Positions 1-7,765 of a DNA stretch of 22,705 nt are shown in pieces. A program made the position numbers and the translations under genes. The notes below the pieces were generated by a model. It searched no databases, was not told where the DNA came from, and saw nothing but the letters and a program-made list of their open reading frames with translations. Source of the stretch: Actinomycetota bacterium (GTDB lineage: Bacteria; Actinomycetota; Actinomycetes; Actinomycetales; Angustibacteraceae). The stretch spans positions 1 to 22,705 of the forward strand of contig JACMOY010000013.1 in the NCBI GenBank assembly GCA_014377795.1, in the 5' to 3' direction. Every line of letters begins with the position of its first letter. The first letter of the stretch is position 1.

Positions 1-644
1 CCGGTGGCCAGCGCCAGCAGCGCGCCGTTGTTGACGGTCGAGGACGAGTGCAGCAGCTGCATCCAGGCCGCCGGGACGAACGCGGCGGCGCCGGCGACCC
101 GCGCCGACAGGCCCAGCCGGCGGGCCAGCCGCTGACACAACCAGGGCACCGGCAGCAGCATCAGCGCGGTCAGCAGCCGCAGGGCGAGCACCAGGTTGGT
201 CGGATCCAGCGCGTCCAGGCGCAGCGCACGCACCGCGCCCGCCAGCACGAGGTAGTACGCGGGTGGGTGCTGGGTCATCTGGTCGACGTCGGTCCGCGGC
301 CGGGGTGCGTCGGGCGCGGCCAGCGCAGCCATCGACGGGGGGCGCGCGAGCCGCGCTGCGCGCTCGGGCTTGGGCGCGCGACCGGTGGCGCCGAAGTAGC
401 TGACCCACCGGTACGAGGCCAGAACCGAGGGATCCATCAGGGCGCGGCCCGGTGCCGGGTAGCGGCCGGACTCGGCGAGGCGCATCGTCGTCGACACGTG
501 CATCGGCTCGTCCGACGAGCGGTACGTCGGGGCGACCACCGCCCACATCGTCAGCAGCCCGGCGAGCGCCACCGTGGCCGCGACGACCACGACCCGCTCG
601 GCGGTCGTCATGGCCGTGGCGGCACGGTCTGCGGGTGGGGCCAC
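1..644 (-). CDS. Multi-pass membrane protein, GT-C/DUF2142-like (C-terminus beyond window)
   Basis: This reading frame stays open on the minus strand to base 1, so only the first ~214 residues are visible. A hydrophobic segment lies near the N-terminus, followed by a short loop (APTYRSSDEPMH). An acidic DEPxH-type loop and a later QHPPAYY motif recall the large integral membrane proteins of the GT-C glycosyltransferase/DUF2142 type, which use polyprenyl-linked sugars for cell-envelope glycans. Further hydrophobic stretches follow (LVLALRLLTALMLLPVPWL and beyond). I chose GTG at 642-644 because a TAACCT box ends six bases upstream. ATG at 609-611 is an in-frame alternative that removes 11 residues. 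The gene begins 16 bp after accE and may also be read from the carboxylase transcript. The family assignment rests on motifs and hydropathy only, and substrate and reaction are unknown. Confidence 0.6.
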   Translation of the reverse strand, partial: MAPPADRAATAMTTAERVVVVAATVALAGLLTMWAVVAPTYRSSDEPMHVSTTMRLAESGRYPAPGRALMDPSVLASYRWVSYFGATGRAPKPERAARLARPPSMAALAAPDAPRPRTDVDQMTQHPPAYYLVLAGAVRALRLDALDPTNLVLALRLLTALMLLPVPWLCQRLARRLGLSARVAGAAAFVPAAWMQLLHSSSTVNNGALLALAT

Positions 645-650
645 GCCAGG

Positions 651-656
651 AGGTTA
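651..656 (-). promoter_or_regulatory. -10 box (TAACCT) of the membrane protein gene
   Basis: On the minus strand TAACCT is followed by six bases and then the GTG at 644. This fits a leaderless start and matches the spacing seen at twelve other genes here. It lies in the 16-bp gap after accE, so the gene could have its own promoter as well as read-through. Confidence 0.5.
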
Positions 657-660
657 CCCG

Positions 661-870
661 TCAGCGGGCGGCCGACCAGGCGTCCTGCCCGGGCCGCACG
701 CCCGAGCGCAGACCTCGCGCCGGGTCGGACCACCGGCGCGGACGGCGGGGCGCCGGGCGGCCAGCACGGGCCCGGGCCGCGAGCAGCACCACGAGGGCGG
801 CGAGCTCCTCGGGGGTGGGCGCGCCGCGGACCACGCGCAGGGTCGGCTCGATGGCGGGGGTGTCGCTCAC
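661..870 (-). CDS. accE: Acyl-CoA carboxylase epsilon subunit
   Basis: This 69-residue protein matches the small epsilon subunit of actinobacterial acyl-CoA carboxylases, which helps hold together the biotin-carrier alpha and carboxyltransferase beta subunits. The family signature is visible as [16 protein letters not shown] near residues 11-26, followed by an Arg/Pro-rich linker and a C-terminal W-x-x-xAR end. Length agrees with Streptomyces epsilon subunits (about 65-70 residues). GTG at 870 overlaps the pccB stop as GTGA, so translation is probably coupled, and this overlap decides the start. In several actinobacteria a maf gene follows this position; here a membrane protein follows instead. 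Confidence 0.85.
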   Translation of the reverse strand: MSDTPAIEPTLRVVRGAPTPEELAALVVLLAARARAGRPAPRRPRRWSDPARGLRSGVRPGQDAWSAAR

Positions 871-2465
871 AGCGGGATGTTCCCGTGCTTCTTGGGGGGC
901 AGCGTCGCGCGCTTGCCGCGCAGCGTGCGTAGCGCGCGCACGATGTGGCGGCGGGTCTCGGACGGGGCGATGACGGCGTCGACGTAGCCGCGCTCGGCGG
1001 CGACGTAGGGGTTGGCGAGGGTGTCCTCGTACTCGGTGATGTACCCCTGGCGGGCTGCGTCGACGTCCCCGCCCTGCGCGGCGACCTCGGCGAGCTCGCT
1101 GCGGTAGAGGATGCCGACGGCTCCCTGGGCGCCCATCACGGCGATGTGGGCGGTGGGCCAGGCGAGGTTGACGTCGGCGCCGAGGTGCTTGCTGCCCATG
1201 ACGTCGTACGCGCCGCCGTACGCCTTGCGGGTGATGACCGTGACGAGCGGGACGGTGGCCTCGGCGTACGCGTAGATCAGCTTGGCGCCGCGGCGGATGA
1301 TGCCGTTCCACTCCTGGTCGGTGCCGGGCAGGAAGCCAGGCACGTCGACCAGCGTGATCACCGGCAGGTTGAACGCGTCGCAGGTGCGCACGAACCGCGC
1401 GGCCTTCTCGCTGGCGTCGATGTCGAGGGTGCCCGCGAGCTGCATCGGCTGGTTGGCGACCAGCCCGACCGGGTGGCCCTCGATCCGCCCGAACCCGATC
1501 AGCAGGTTCGGTGCGAACAGCGGCTGCACCTCGAGGAAGTCCTCGTCGTCGACGACGTGCCGGATCACCGTGTGCATGTCGTACGGCTGGTTCGGCGAGT
1601 CGGGGATGAACGTGTCGAGCTCGAGGTCGAGCGCCTCGGCGTCGACCGGCCCCGCGTCGTACGTCGGTGCCTGGTCCAGGTTGTTGCTGGGCAGGAACGA
1701 CAGCAGGCCCTTGACGTACTCGATGGCGTCGTCCTCGTCGGTGGCCATGTAGTGCGCGTTGCCGCTGCGGCTGTTGTGGGTGCGCGCGCCGCCCAGCTCC
1801 TCCATGCCGACGTCCTCGCCGGTGACCGTCTTGATGACGTCGGGACCGGTGATGAACATGTGTGAGGTCTGGTCGACCATCACGGTGAAGTCGGTGATGG
1901 CGGGGGAGTAGACGGCGCCGCCGGCGCAGGGGCCCATGATCAGGGAGATCTGCGGGATGACGCCCGAGGCGTGCACGTTGCGGCGGAAGATCTCGGCGTA
2001 CAGCGCCAGCGAGACCACGCCCTCCTGGATGCGCGCGCCGCCGGAGTCGTTGATCCCGACCACCGGGCAGCCGATCTTCATCGCGAGGTCCATGACCTTG
2101 ACGATCTTCTCGCCGAACACCTCACCGAGGCTGCCGCCGAACACCGTGAAGTCCTGGGCGTACACGCAGACCGGGCGGCCGTCGACCGTGCCGTACCCGC
2201 CGACGACGCCGTCGCCGTACGGGCGGGTGTCCTGGCCGCCGAAGTTGGTCGAACGGTGCCGCGCCAGGGCGTCCATCTCGGTGAACGAGCCCTCGTCCAG
2301 CAGCAGGTCGATGCGCTCGCGGGCCGTCTTCTTGCCGCGCGAGTGCTGCTTCTGGACCGCGCGCGCCGAGCCGGCGTGGACCGCCTCGTCCATCCGCGAG
2401 CGCAGCTCGGCGAGGCGGCCGGCGGTCGTGTGCAGGTCGGGAGCGGTCGAGTCGGCGTCGGGCAC
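867..2465 (-). CDS. pccB: Acyl-CoA (propionyl-CoA) carboxylase beta subunit
   Basis: The 532-residue protein is the carboxyltransferase subunit that moves CO2 from carboxybiotin to acetyl- or propionyl-CoA, making malonyl- or methylmalonyl-CoA. Both crotonase-like halves are complete. The N-terminal half has [14 protein letters not shown] and [16 protein letters not shown]; the C-terminal half has [19 protein letters not shown] and [12 protein letters not shown], which supply the oxyanion-hole glycines. The Asp in GGAYDVM is, as I recall, the position linked to acyl-CoA choice in the AccD5/PccB group, which favours propionyl-CoA. Length is typical (about 530). The start is GTG at 2465 with TAGAGT six bases upstream. 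Expressed with accE and divergent from birA, whose product biotinylates the partner alpha subunit; no alpha subunit lies in the window. Confidence 0.93.
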   Translation of the reverse strand: MPDADSTAPDLHTTAGRLAELRSRMDEAVHAGSARAVQKQHSRGKKTARERIDLLLDEGSFTEMDALARHRSTNFGGQDTRPYGDGVVGGYGTVDGRPVCVYAQDFTVFGGSLGEVFGEKIVKVMDLAMKIGCPVVGINDSGGARIQEGVVSLALYAEIFRRNVHASGVIPQISLIMGPCAGGAVYSPAITDFTVMVDQTSHMFITGPDVIKTVTGEDVGMEELGGARTHNSRSGNAHYMATDEDDAIEYVKGLLSFLPSNNLDQAPTYDAGPVDAEALDLELDTFIPDSPNQPYDMHTVIRHVVDDEDFLEVQPLFAPNLLIGFGRIEGHPVGLVANQPMQLAGTLDIDASEKAARFVRTCDAFNLPVITLVDVPGFLPGTDQEWNGIIRRGAKLIYAYAEATVPLVTVITRKAYGGAYDVMGSKHLGADVNLAWPTAHIAVMGAQGAVGILYRSELAEVAAQGGDVDAARQGYITEYEDTLANPYVAAERGYVDAVIAPSETRRHIVRALRTLRGKRATLPPKKHGNIPL

Positions 2466-2471
2466 GAGCGC

Positions 2472-2477
2472 ACTCTA
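2472..2477 (-). promoter_or_regulatory. -10 box (TAGAGT) of pccB-accE
   Basis: Minus-strand TAGAGT is followed by six bases and the pccB GTG, implying transcription from, or within a base or two of, the start codon. It lies where the -35 region of the divergent birA promoter would be. Confidence 0.6.
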
Positions 2478-2489
2478 GCGAGCGGCCCG

Positions 2490-2495
2490 TAGCCT
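2490..2495 (+). promoter_or_regulatory. -10 box (TAGCCT) of birA
   Basis: TAGCCT is followed by seven bases and the GTG at 2503, a leaderless arrangement. The whole pccB-birA gap is 37 bp, so the two promoters share their -35 territory. Confidence 0.6.
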
Positions 2496-2502
2496 CGGGC
2501 CC

Positions 2503-3366
2503 GTGCCGGACCCGCCGCGCCCCTCGCCCTGGAACGACCTGACGCGTCCGCCGCTGCGGGCCGCTGCGCTGCGCCGGGCCCTGGTCGACGCGCCCGGCCC
2601 GTGGACGTCGGTCGAGGTGCTCGCCGCGACGGGCTCGACCAACGCCGAGCTCGCGGCCCGCGCCCGTGACGGGTCGGTGATCGACGGGGCCGTGCTGACG
2701 ACCGACCACCAGACGCAGGGGCGCGGACGCCGCGACCGCAGCTGGACGGCGCCCCCGCGGTCCTCGATAGCCGTGTCGGTGCTCGTCGTCCCGGCCGACG
2801 TGCCCCAGCACCGGTGGTCGTGGGTGCCGCTGCTCACCGGCGTCGCCGTCGCCCGGGCGCTGACCGAGGTCGCCGGGGTCACGGCGGCGCTGAAGTGGCC
2901 CAACGACGTCCTGGTCGAGGCCGACGGCGGCCAGTGGGGCAAGGTCAGCGGGGTGCTCGCCCAGGTCGTGCCGACGCCGTCGGGTGCGGGAGTGGTCGTC
3001 GGTGTGGGCCTGAACGTCTCGCAGCGGGCCGACGAGCTGCCGGTGCCGACCGCGGCCTCGCTCGCGACGTTGGGGGCCGGGTCGACCGACCGCGACACGG
3101 TGCTGCGGGCGGTGCTGCGGACGTGGGGCGACCTGCTCACCACGTGGCGGGCCAGCGGCGGGGACCCCGAGGCGAGCGGGCTGGGTGCGGCGTACCGCAG
3201 CGCCTGCCGCACGCTGGGCCGTGACGTCGAGGTGCACCTGCCGGACGGCACCGCACTCGCCGGGCGGGCGACGTCCGTGGACGACGAAGGCCGGCTCCTG
3301 GTGCGTCCCGCCGACGGCTCGCCCAGGCGCGCGCTCGCGGCGGGGGACGTCGTCCACGTCCGCTGA
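2503..3366 (+). CDS. birA: Biotin--[acetyl-CoA-carboxylase] ligase
   Basis: The 287-residue enzyme joins biotin to the carrier lysine of acyl-CoA carboxylase through biotinyl-5'-AMP. The adenylate-binding glycine/arginine loop is GRGRRDRSW at residues 73-81, KWPNDV is at 131-136, and the conserved lysine is K147 in KVSGVL. A short C-terminal beta domain (VEVHLPDGTALAGRA onward) is present. The DNA-binding helix-turn-helix of E. coli BirA is absent, so it is probably not itself a repressor. The GTG start is supported by TAGCCT seven bases upstream. It is divergent from pccB-accE, which produces a partner of its substrate. Confidence 0.92.
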   Translation: MPDPPRPSPWNDLTRPPLRAAALRRALVDAPGPWTSVEVLAATGSTNAELAARARDGSVIDGAVLTTDHQTQGRGRRDRSWTAPPRSSIAVSVLVVPADVPQHRWSWVPLLTGVAVARALTEVAGVTAALKWPNDVLVEADGGQWGKVSGVLAQVVPTPSGAGVVVGVGLNVSQRADELPVPTAASLATLGAGSTDRDTVLRAVLRTWGDLLTTWRASGGDPEASGLGAAYRSACRTLGRDVEVHLPDGTALAGRATSVDDEGRLLVRPADGSPRRALAAGDVVHVR

Positions 3367-3411
3367 GCCCTGGGGACGCGTGAGGTGCGGTCTGTGCAGG
3401 CCGCGGCACGG

Positions 3412-3417
3412 CATGAT
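3412..3417 (+). promoter_or_regulatory. Probable -10 box (CATGAT) of the PH-domain gene
   Basis: CATGAT is followed by seven bases and the ATG at 3425. The first base departs from TANNNT but position and spacing match the other leaderless starts. It also favours ATG 3425 over the in-frame ATG at 3413, which lies inside the box. Confidence 0.4.
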
Positions 3418-3424
3418 CGTCGCC

Positions 3425-3976
3425 ATGGCGTACCCGCGCAGGCTGCTGGCCGACGACGAGCGGGTCGAGCTCGAGCTGCACCCGCACCCCAAGGCGCTGT
3501 TCTGGCCCGTCCTGCTGCTGCTCGTGGTGGTGCCCGCGGCCTCGTTCGCCGCGGCGCGGGTGCCGGCCGGTGACGCCCAGGTGCCGTTGCGGGTGGCGCT
3601 GGCCGTGGTCGCGGTGGCACTGCTGGGGGTGCTGACGCTGGTGCCGTTCCTGCGCTGGGTGACCACGCACTACGTCCTCACCGACCGCCGGCTGATCACC
3701 CGGCGGGGTGTCGTGGCGCGCAGCGGACGCGACATGCCGCTGGCCCGGGTGAACGACATCTCGTTCTCGCACAACGTGTTCGAGCGAGTCCTCGGCTGCG
3801 GCACGCTGGTCGTCGAGTCAGCCGGCGAGCGCGGCCAGCTGGTGCTCTCGGACGTGCCGCACGTCGAGTCGGTGCAGCGGCGGATCTACGAGCTGGCCGA
3901 CGCCGCTACCGGCCGGGCGCACGACGACGACCCTGACGACCGGTACGACGAGCGCGACCGCCGGCGCGATGGCTGA
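3425..3976 (+). CDS. Membrane PH-domain (bPH2/YdbS-like) protein
   Basis: The 183-residue protein begins with a short cytosolic stretch (MAYPRRLLADDERVELELHP), then two membrane segments at about 25-46 and 55-76. A bacterial pleckstrin-homology-like domain follows at about 80-158, with the typical YVLTDRRLITRRGV core. The last 25 residues are very acidic and basic (DDDPDDRYDERDRRR). From memory, the M. tuberculosis counterpart next to birA is Rv3278c. No biochemical role is known for this position, though a membrane-scaffold function is possible. Its last 8 bases overlap the start of the adenylate cyclase gene, so the two are probably translated together. Confidence 0.8.
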   Translation: MAYPRRLLADDERVELELHPHPKALFWPVLLLLVVVPAASFAAARVPAGDAQVPLRVALAVVAVALLGVLTLVPFLRWVTTHYVLTDRRLITRRGVVARSGRDMPLARVNDISFSHNVFERVLGCGTLVVESAGERGQLVLSDVPHVESVQRRIYELADAATGRAHDDDPDDRYDERDRRRDG

Positions 3977-4985
3977 GACCGACCCGCCCCGGTCCCAGCC
4001 GCTGCACCCGCCACGAACGCTGCGCCGCCGGGAGGTCAGTGCGGCGGCGGGGGTGTCGCTCATGTCGGCCCGGCGGTTCTGGCGCGCGCTCGGCATGCCG
4101 ATCGCCGGCGAGCAGGAGCAGGCGTTCAGCGCAGCGGACGTCGACGCCCTGGCCAGCATCGTCGCCCTGGTGCGCGACGAGCTGCTCGACGAGGCGACAG
4201 CGCTGTCGATGGCCCGGGCGGTCGGCCGGTCGGTCGACCGGCTCGCCACCTGGCAGGTGCAGCTGCTCGCCGAGCACGTCGCCGGCCAGGGGCCGCCGCC
4301 CAGGGACGACGCGGCGGCCGGCCCCGACCTGGCGACGGCGCGGGCCACCGCCGAGCTGTTCGAGCGGATCGCCGACGACCTCGAGCCACTGGTCGTGTAC
4401 GCGTGGCGGCGGCAGGCGGCCTCGGCCCTGGAGCGGATCGTCGCCGACGCCGAGCTCGGCCCGCAGGGGGGCGAGGGTCACCCCCAGACGACGGTGCGCG
4501 CGGTGGGTTTCGCCGACCTGGTGTCGTTCACCCGGCTGGTGCGCCGGCTCACCGAGCGCGAGCTGGCCGCGATGGTGCAGCGCTTCGAGGCCCTGGCCTC
4601 GGACGCCATCACCGCCCAGGGCGGGCGGGTCGTCAAGACTGTCGGCGACGAGGTGCTGTTCGTCGTGCGGCCGGGCGCCGCGGCGGCGCGGATCGCGCTC
4701 GACATCGCCGAGGTGCTGGGCGCGGACGAGCTGCTGCCCGACGTCCGGGTCGGGATGGCGACCGGGCCGGTGGTCGGCCGCCTCGGCGACGTCTTCGGCA
4801 CGACCGTCAACCGCGCGAGCCGGTTGACCGCGCTGGCCCGGCCGGGCGCCGTCCTCGTCGACGTCGCGACCGTGCACTCACTGGCGCAGGTGAGTGACAT
4901 CGAGGTGCAGCAGCTGCGTGGCCGCACCCTGCGCGGGATCGGGCACGTGGTGCCGTGGGTGCTGCGCAGGTCACCGGTCGGCTAG
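3969..4985 (+). CDS. Class III adenylate cyclase with Rv1264-type regulatory N-terminus
   Basis: The 338-residue protein should convert ATP to cAMP. Residues ~18-105 resemble the helical regulatory domain of mycobacterial Rv1264/Rv2212 (REVSAAAGVS, then ARRFWRALGMP, then AFSAADVDAL, then LARxxGRSxxRLAxWQ), a domain shown in Rv1264 to respond to pH. The catalytic domain spans ~175-335: metal-binding D183 (FADLVSFT) and D227 (KTVGDEVLF), purine-contacting K223 and D274 (GDVFGTTVN), and transition-state N281 and R285 (NRASR). All key residues are present, so it should be active as a homodimer. It has no membrane segment, but it overlaps a membrane PH protein gene by 8 bp, which suggests a functional link. 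pH sensing is inferred from the family. Confidence 0.88.
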   Translation: MAETDPPRSQPLHPPRTLRRREVSAAAGVSLMSARRFWRALGMPIAGEQEQAFSAADVDALASIVALVRDELLDEATALSMARAVGRSVDRLATWQVQLLAEHVAGQGPPPRDDAAAGPDLATARATAELFERIADDLEPLVVYAWRRQAASALERIVADAELGPQGGEGHPQTTVRAVGFADLVSFTRLVRRLTERELAAMVQRFEALASDAITAQGGRVVKTVGDEVLFVVRPGAAAARIALDIAEVLGADELLPDVRVGMATGPVVGRLGDVFGTTVNRASRLTALARPGAVLVDVATVHSLAQVSDIEVQQLRGRTLRGIGHVVPWVLRRSPVG

Positions 4986-4988
4986 CGT
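4983..4988 (+). promoter_or_regulatory. -10 box (TAGCGT) of the enoyl-CoA hydratase gene
   Basis: TAGCGT is followed by seven bases and ATG 4996. Its first three bases are the TAG stop codon of the adenylate cyclase gene. Confidence 0.55.
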
Positions 4989-4995
4989 GCCGCGC

Positions 4996-5856
4996 ATGCC
5001 GCCCCTGGTGCGGGTCGAGCGACCCGCCGAGCACGTCGCCGAGATCGTCCTCGACCGCCCGGAGGCGCTGAACGCCGTGTCGACAGCGATGGCGATGGCG
5101 CTGTCGGCGGCCGTCGCCTCGGTCGCGGCTGACCGGTCGGTGCGGGCCGTCGTCCTGTCCAGTGCGGTCGAGCGGGCGTTCTGCGTCGGCGCAGACCTCA
5201 AGGAGCGCAACGGTTTCAGTGACGACCAGCTGCGCGAGCAGCGGCCGGTGACCCGCGCTGCTTACCGCAGCGTGCTCGACCTGCCGATGCCGACGACCGC
5301 CGCCGTGGCGGGCTTCGCCCTCGGCGGCGGGTTCGAGCTGGCGCTCGCGTGCGACCTGGTCGTGGCCGACCGGACGGCCGTCGTCGGCCTGCCCGAGGTG
5401 AGCGTCGGCGTGATCCCTGGCGGTGGCGGCACCCAGCTGCTGACCCGCCGCGTCGGGTGGTCGCGCGCGGCCGACCTGGTCTTCACCGCCCGCCGGCTGG
5501 ACGCCGCCGAGGCTCTCGCGCTGGGGTGCGTCGACCGGGTCGTCCCCGCCGGTGCAGCCCGGACGGCGGCGCTGGCCCTGGCCGAGACCATCGCCGCGAA
5601 CTCCCCGGTGGGCCTGCGCCGGGCCAAGGCGGCGATGCGGTCCGGCTTCGACACCGACCTCGCGTCGGGGCTGGACCTCGAGGAGGCCGCCTGGCAGGCC
5701 GTGGCGTTCTCACCGGACCGGGCCGAGGGCGTGCGCGCGTTCGCCGAGCGCCGTCGTCCGGTCTGGCCGGGCGACGCCGACGAGCCGGACGAGCCGGACG
5801 AGCCGGACGAGCCACCGCGGGTCGACAGCGCGCGCGGCCTACCATCGCAGCCATGA
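4996..5856 (+). CDS. Enoyl-CoA hydratase/isomerase (crotonase) family protein
   Basis: This 286-residue crotonase should hydrate trans-2-enoyl-CoA in fatty-acid or amino-acid breakdown. The oxyanion-hole segments FCVGADLKE (residues 62-70) and ALGGGFELALACD (108-120) are present, as are both catalytic glutamates of true hydratases, E114 and E134 (LPEVSVGVIPGGGGTQ), twenty residues apart. The core ends near residue 257 (RRRPVWPGD), the usual end for the family. A low-complexity tail of about 30 residues follows, with four Asp-Glu-Pro repeats. ATG 4996 is supported by TAGCGT seven bases upstream; an upstream in-frame extension would overlap the cyclase and is rejected. The stop overlaps the next start as ATGA. 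Confidence 0.88.
   Translation: MPPLVRVERPAEHVAEIVLDRPEALNAVSTAMAMALSAAVASVAADRSVRAVVLSSAVERAFCVGADLKERNGFSDDQLREQRPVTRAAYRSVLDLPMPTTAAVAGFALGGGFELALACDLVVADRTAVVGLPEVSVGVIPGGGGTQLLTRRVGWSRAADLVFTARRLDAAEALALGCVDRVVPAGAARTAALALAETIAANSPVGLRRAKAAMRSGFDTDLASGLDLEEAAWQAVAFSPDRAEGVRAFAERRRPVWPGDADEPDEPDEPDEPPRVDSARGLPSQP
5779..5814 (+). repeat. Four tandem copies of a 9-bp unit (GACGAGCCG)
   Basis: Four head-to-tail units, the last ending in A instead of G, encode DEPDEPDEPDEP in the tail of the enoyl-CoA hydratase. Unit length is a multiple of three, so copy-number changes would keep the frame. Confidence 0.9.
5840..5845 (+). promoter_or_regulatory. -10 box (TACCAT) of the response regulator gene
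   Basis: TACCAT is followed by seven bases and ATG 5853. It lies within the last codons of the enoyl-CoA hydratase, so the two-component pair can have its own leaderless transcript besides read-through. Confidence 0.55.
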
Positions 5857-6521
5857 CCCGGGTGCTGCTGGCCGAGGACGACGCCGCGATCGCCGAGCCA
5901 CTGGCGCGTGCGCTGCGCCGCGAGGGCTACGACGTCGACGTCCACGGTGACGGGCCCAGCGCCCTCGCTGCCGCGCGCGAAGGCTTCGGCCTGGTCGTGC
6001 TCGACCTGGGTCTGCCCGGCATGGACGGCCTGGACGTCTGCCGCGAGCTGCGGGCGCAGAGCAGCACCGTCCCCGTCCTGGTGCTCACGGCCCGCGCCGA
6101 CGAGGTCGACACCGTCGTCGGCCTGGACGCCGGCGCCGACGACTACGTGACCAAGCCGTTCCGCCTCGCCGAGCTGCTGGCCCGGGCCCGGGCGCTGCTG
6201 CGTCGGGGCACCGTCGAGCCCGCCGTACCGGCCCGGGTGCGGATCGACGTCGACGCGCGCCTCGCCTACCTCGACGAGGAGGTGGTCGCGCTGACGGCCA
6301 AGGAGTTCGACCTGCTGCGGGTGCTGCTGCGCGAGGCCGGCCGGGTCGTCCCCCGCGAGCAGATCATGCGCGAGGTGTGGGACGCCGACTGGTACGGCTC
6401 GACCAAGACCCTGGACATGCACGTGTCGTGGTTGCGTCGCAAGCTCGGTGACGACGCCGGGCAGCCGCGCTTCATCTCGACCGTGCGGGGTGTCGGCTTC
6501 CGGTTCGAGCGCCCGACCTGA
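5853..6521 (+). CDS. OmpR/PhoB-family response regulator
   Basis: The 222-residue protein is a two-component transcription factor. The receiver domain (1-~115) has acidic residues E8, D9 and D10, phosphoacceptor D51 (VVLDLGLPGMDG), switch T79 (VLTARA) and K101 (DDYVTKPF). The C-terminal winged helix (~130-222) carries LTAKEFDLLRVLLR, the recognition-helix region TLDMHVSWLRRKLG and the terminal RGVGFRFE hairpin typical of OmpR-type regulators. It follows the enoyl-CoA hydratase with an ATGA overlap, and its partner kinase starts 8 bp after its stop. The signal and targets cannot be told from sequence. Confidence 0.93.
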   Translation: MTRVLLAEDDAAIAEPLARALRREGYDVDVHGDGPSALAAAREGFGLVVLDLGLPGMDGLDVCRELRAQSSTVPVLVLTARADEVDTVVGLDAGADDYVTKPFRLAELLARARALLRRGTVEPAVPARVRIDVDARLAYLDEEVVALTAKEFDLLRVLLREAGRVVPREQIMREVWDADWYGSTKTLDMHVSWLRRKLGDDAGQPRFISTVRGVGFRFERPT

Positions 6522-6529
6522 GCACCTCG

Positions 6530-7765
6530 GTGCGGGCCCGCCTGCTGCGCTCCTCGCTGCTCGTCGTCGCGGGCGCGGTGCTGCTGGTCGGGGCGCCCGT
6601 GCTGGTCCTCGGAACCGTGCTGGTGCACCGGCAGGCGCTGGGCGACCTCGGTGAGCGCGCCGAGGCCATCGCGGTGGTGGTGCAGGCGCGTCAGGACGCC
6701 GTCGACCTGCGGCAGATCGACGCGATCCTGGCCGCCGGCCCCATCGGCACCCGGATGCGGGCGCGGATCCTGGTCGGCAGCAGCGCCGAGGTGCAGGCCG
6801 GCCCGGTGCCGGTCGGCCGCACCTACGCCGCCACCCGCCGGGTGGGGCAGGTCACGGTGCGGGTCGACGTCCCCCGCTCGGCGGTCGACGCGGCCGTGCT
6901 CGAGCTCGCGCTGGTCGTCGTCGGCTTCGCCGTGGTCGCGTTCGGCGTGGCGGTCGCGCTCGCGCTGTGGCAGGCCCGCCGGCTGACCGCCCCGCTCGCG
7001 GCCCTGGCCGAGAACGCCGACCGGGTGGGCCTCGGGCAGTCCCGTCTGCTGCCGGTGGCCAGCGGGGTCGCCGAGCTCGACCGCGTGGCCGCCGGGCTCG
7101 AGCGCAGTGCCGAGTCGATGGCGGTGGCGCTCGCCGCCGAGCGCGACTTCGCGACCGATGCGGGCCACCAGCTGCGGACCCCGCTCACCGCCCTGTCCAT
7201 GCGGCTGGAGGAGATCGGGGCGACCGACCGGCTCGACGTGGTGCGCGACGAGGCCAGGATCGCGCTGAACCAGGTCGAGCGGCTCACCCAGGTCGTCGAC
7301 GGCCTGCTCGTGCGGGCGCGCAGCACCCGGCGGCGCCCGCTGTCGGACGTCGACCTGGACCAGGTGCTGGTGCAGCAGGTCGAGGAGTGGACCCCGGCGT
7401 TCGGCTCGGCCGGACGACGCGTCGTCCGCGGTGCACCGAGCGGCGCCCGGGTGCTGGCGACCCGCGGGGCGCTGTCGCAGGTCGTGGCCACGCTGCTGGA
7501 GAACAGCCTCCAGCACGGTGCGGGGACGACCACCGTCACCGAGCGTCGCTCGGGGCGCTCGGTGGTGGTCGAGATCAGCGACGAGGGGCAGGGCGTGCCG
7601 GCCGCCCTCGGTGCCCGCATCTTCGAGCGCACGGTGAGCAGCAGCGGAAGCACCGGGCTGGGGCTGGCCCTGGCCCGCGACCTCGCCGAGGCGGACGGTG
7701 GCCGGCTCGAGCTGGTGCGGGCGCGGCCGCCGGTGTTCGCGCTGTTCCTCAGCGAGGCCGGCTGA
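6530..7765 (+). CDS. Membrane sensor histidine kinase
   Basis: The 411-residue protein is the partner of the preceding regulator. Two membrane segments (~9-33 and ~123-147) enclose an extracytoplasmic region of about 90 residues with no domain I recognise. A HAMP linker (~148-200) follows. The dimerisation/phosphoacceptor helix contains H213 (DAGHQLRTPL). The ATPase domain has the N box ENSLQHG (N325), G1 box DEGQG (351-355) and G2 box GLGLA (376-380). All catalytic motifs are intact. The GTG start 8 bp after the regulator is the best candidate and has neither a clear Shine-Dalgarno nor a nearby -10 box, in keeping with an internal operon gene. Its 3' end overlaps the convergent gtrA-like gene by 17 bp. 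Confidence 0.92.
   Translation: MRARLLRSSLLVVAGAVLLVGAPVLVLGTVLVHRQALGDLGERAEAIAVVVQARQDAVDLRQIDAILAAGPIGTRMRARILVGSSAEVQAGPVPVGRTYAATRRVGQVTVRVDVPRSAVDAAVLELALVVVGFAVVAFGVAVALALWQARRLTAPLAALAENADRVGLGQSRLLPVASGVAELDRVAAGLERSAESMAVALAAERDFATDAGHQLRTPLTALSMRLEEIGATDRLDVVRDEARIALNQVERLTQVVDGLLVRARSTRRRPLSDVDLDQVLVQQVEEWTPAFGSAGRRVVRGAPSGARVLATRGALSQVVATLLENSLQHGAGTTTVTERRSGRSVVVEISDEGQGVPAALGARIFERTVSSSGSTGLGLALARDLAEADGGRLELVRARPPVFALFLSEAG

Noticed and set aside
48..1865. Long plus-strand reading frames opposite the membrane protein, accE and pccB genes
   Set aside because: Arginine- and alanine-rich low-complexity translations typical of shadow frames in GC-rich DNA. The minus-strand frames carry clear family motifs.
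3990..4200. MerR-like DNA-binding domain at the cyclase N-terminus
   Set aside because: The RREVSAAAGVS start looks MerR-like, but the whole 18-105 pattern, including the LARxxGRSxxRLAxWQ helix, fits the Rv1264/Rv2212 cyclase regulatory domain better.
5779..5814. CRISPR-like or mobile-element repeat
   Set aside because: Units are 9 bp, contiguous and in frame within a gene, with no spacers, so it is a coding microsatellite.
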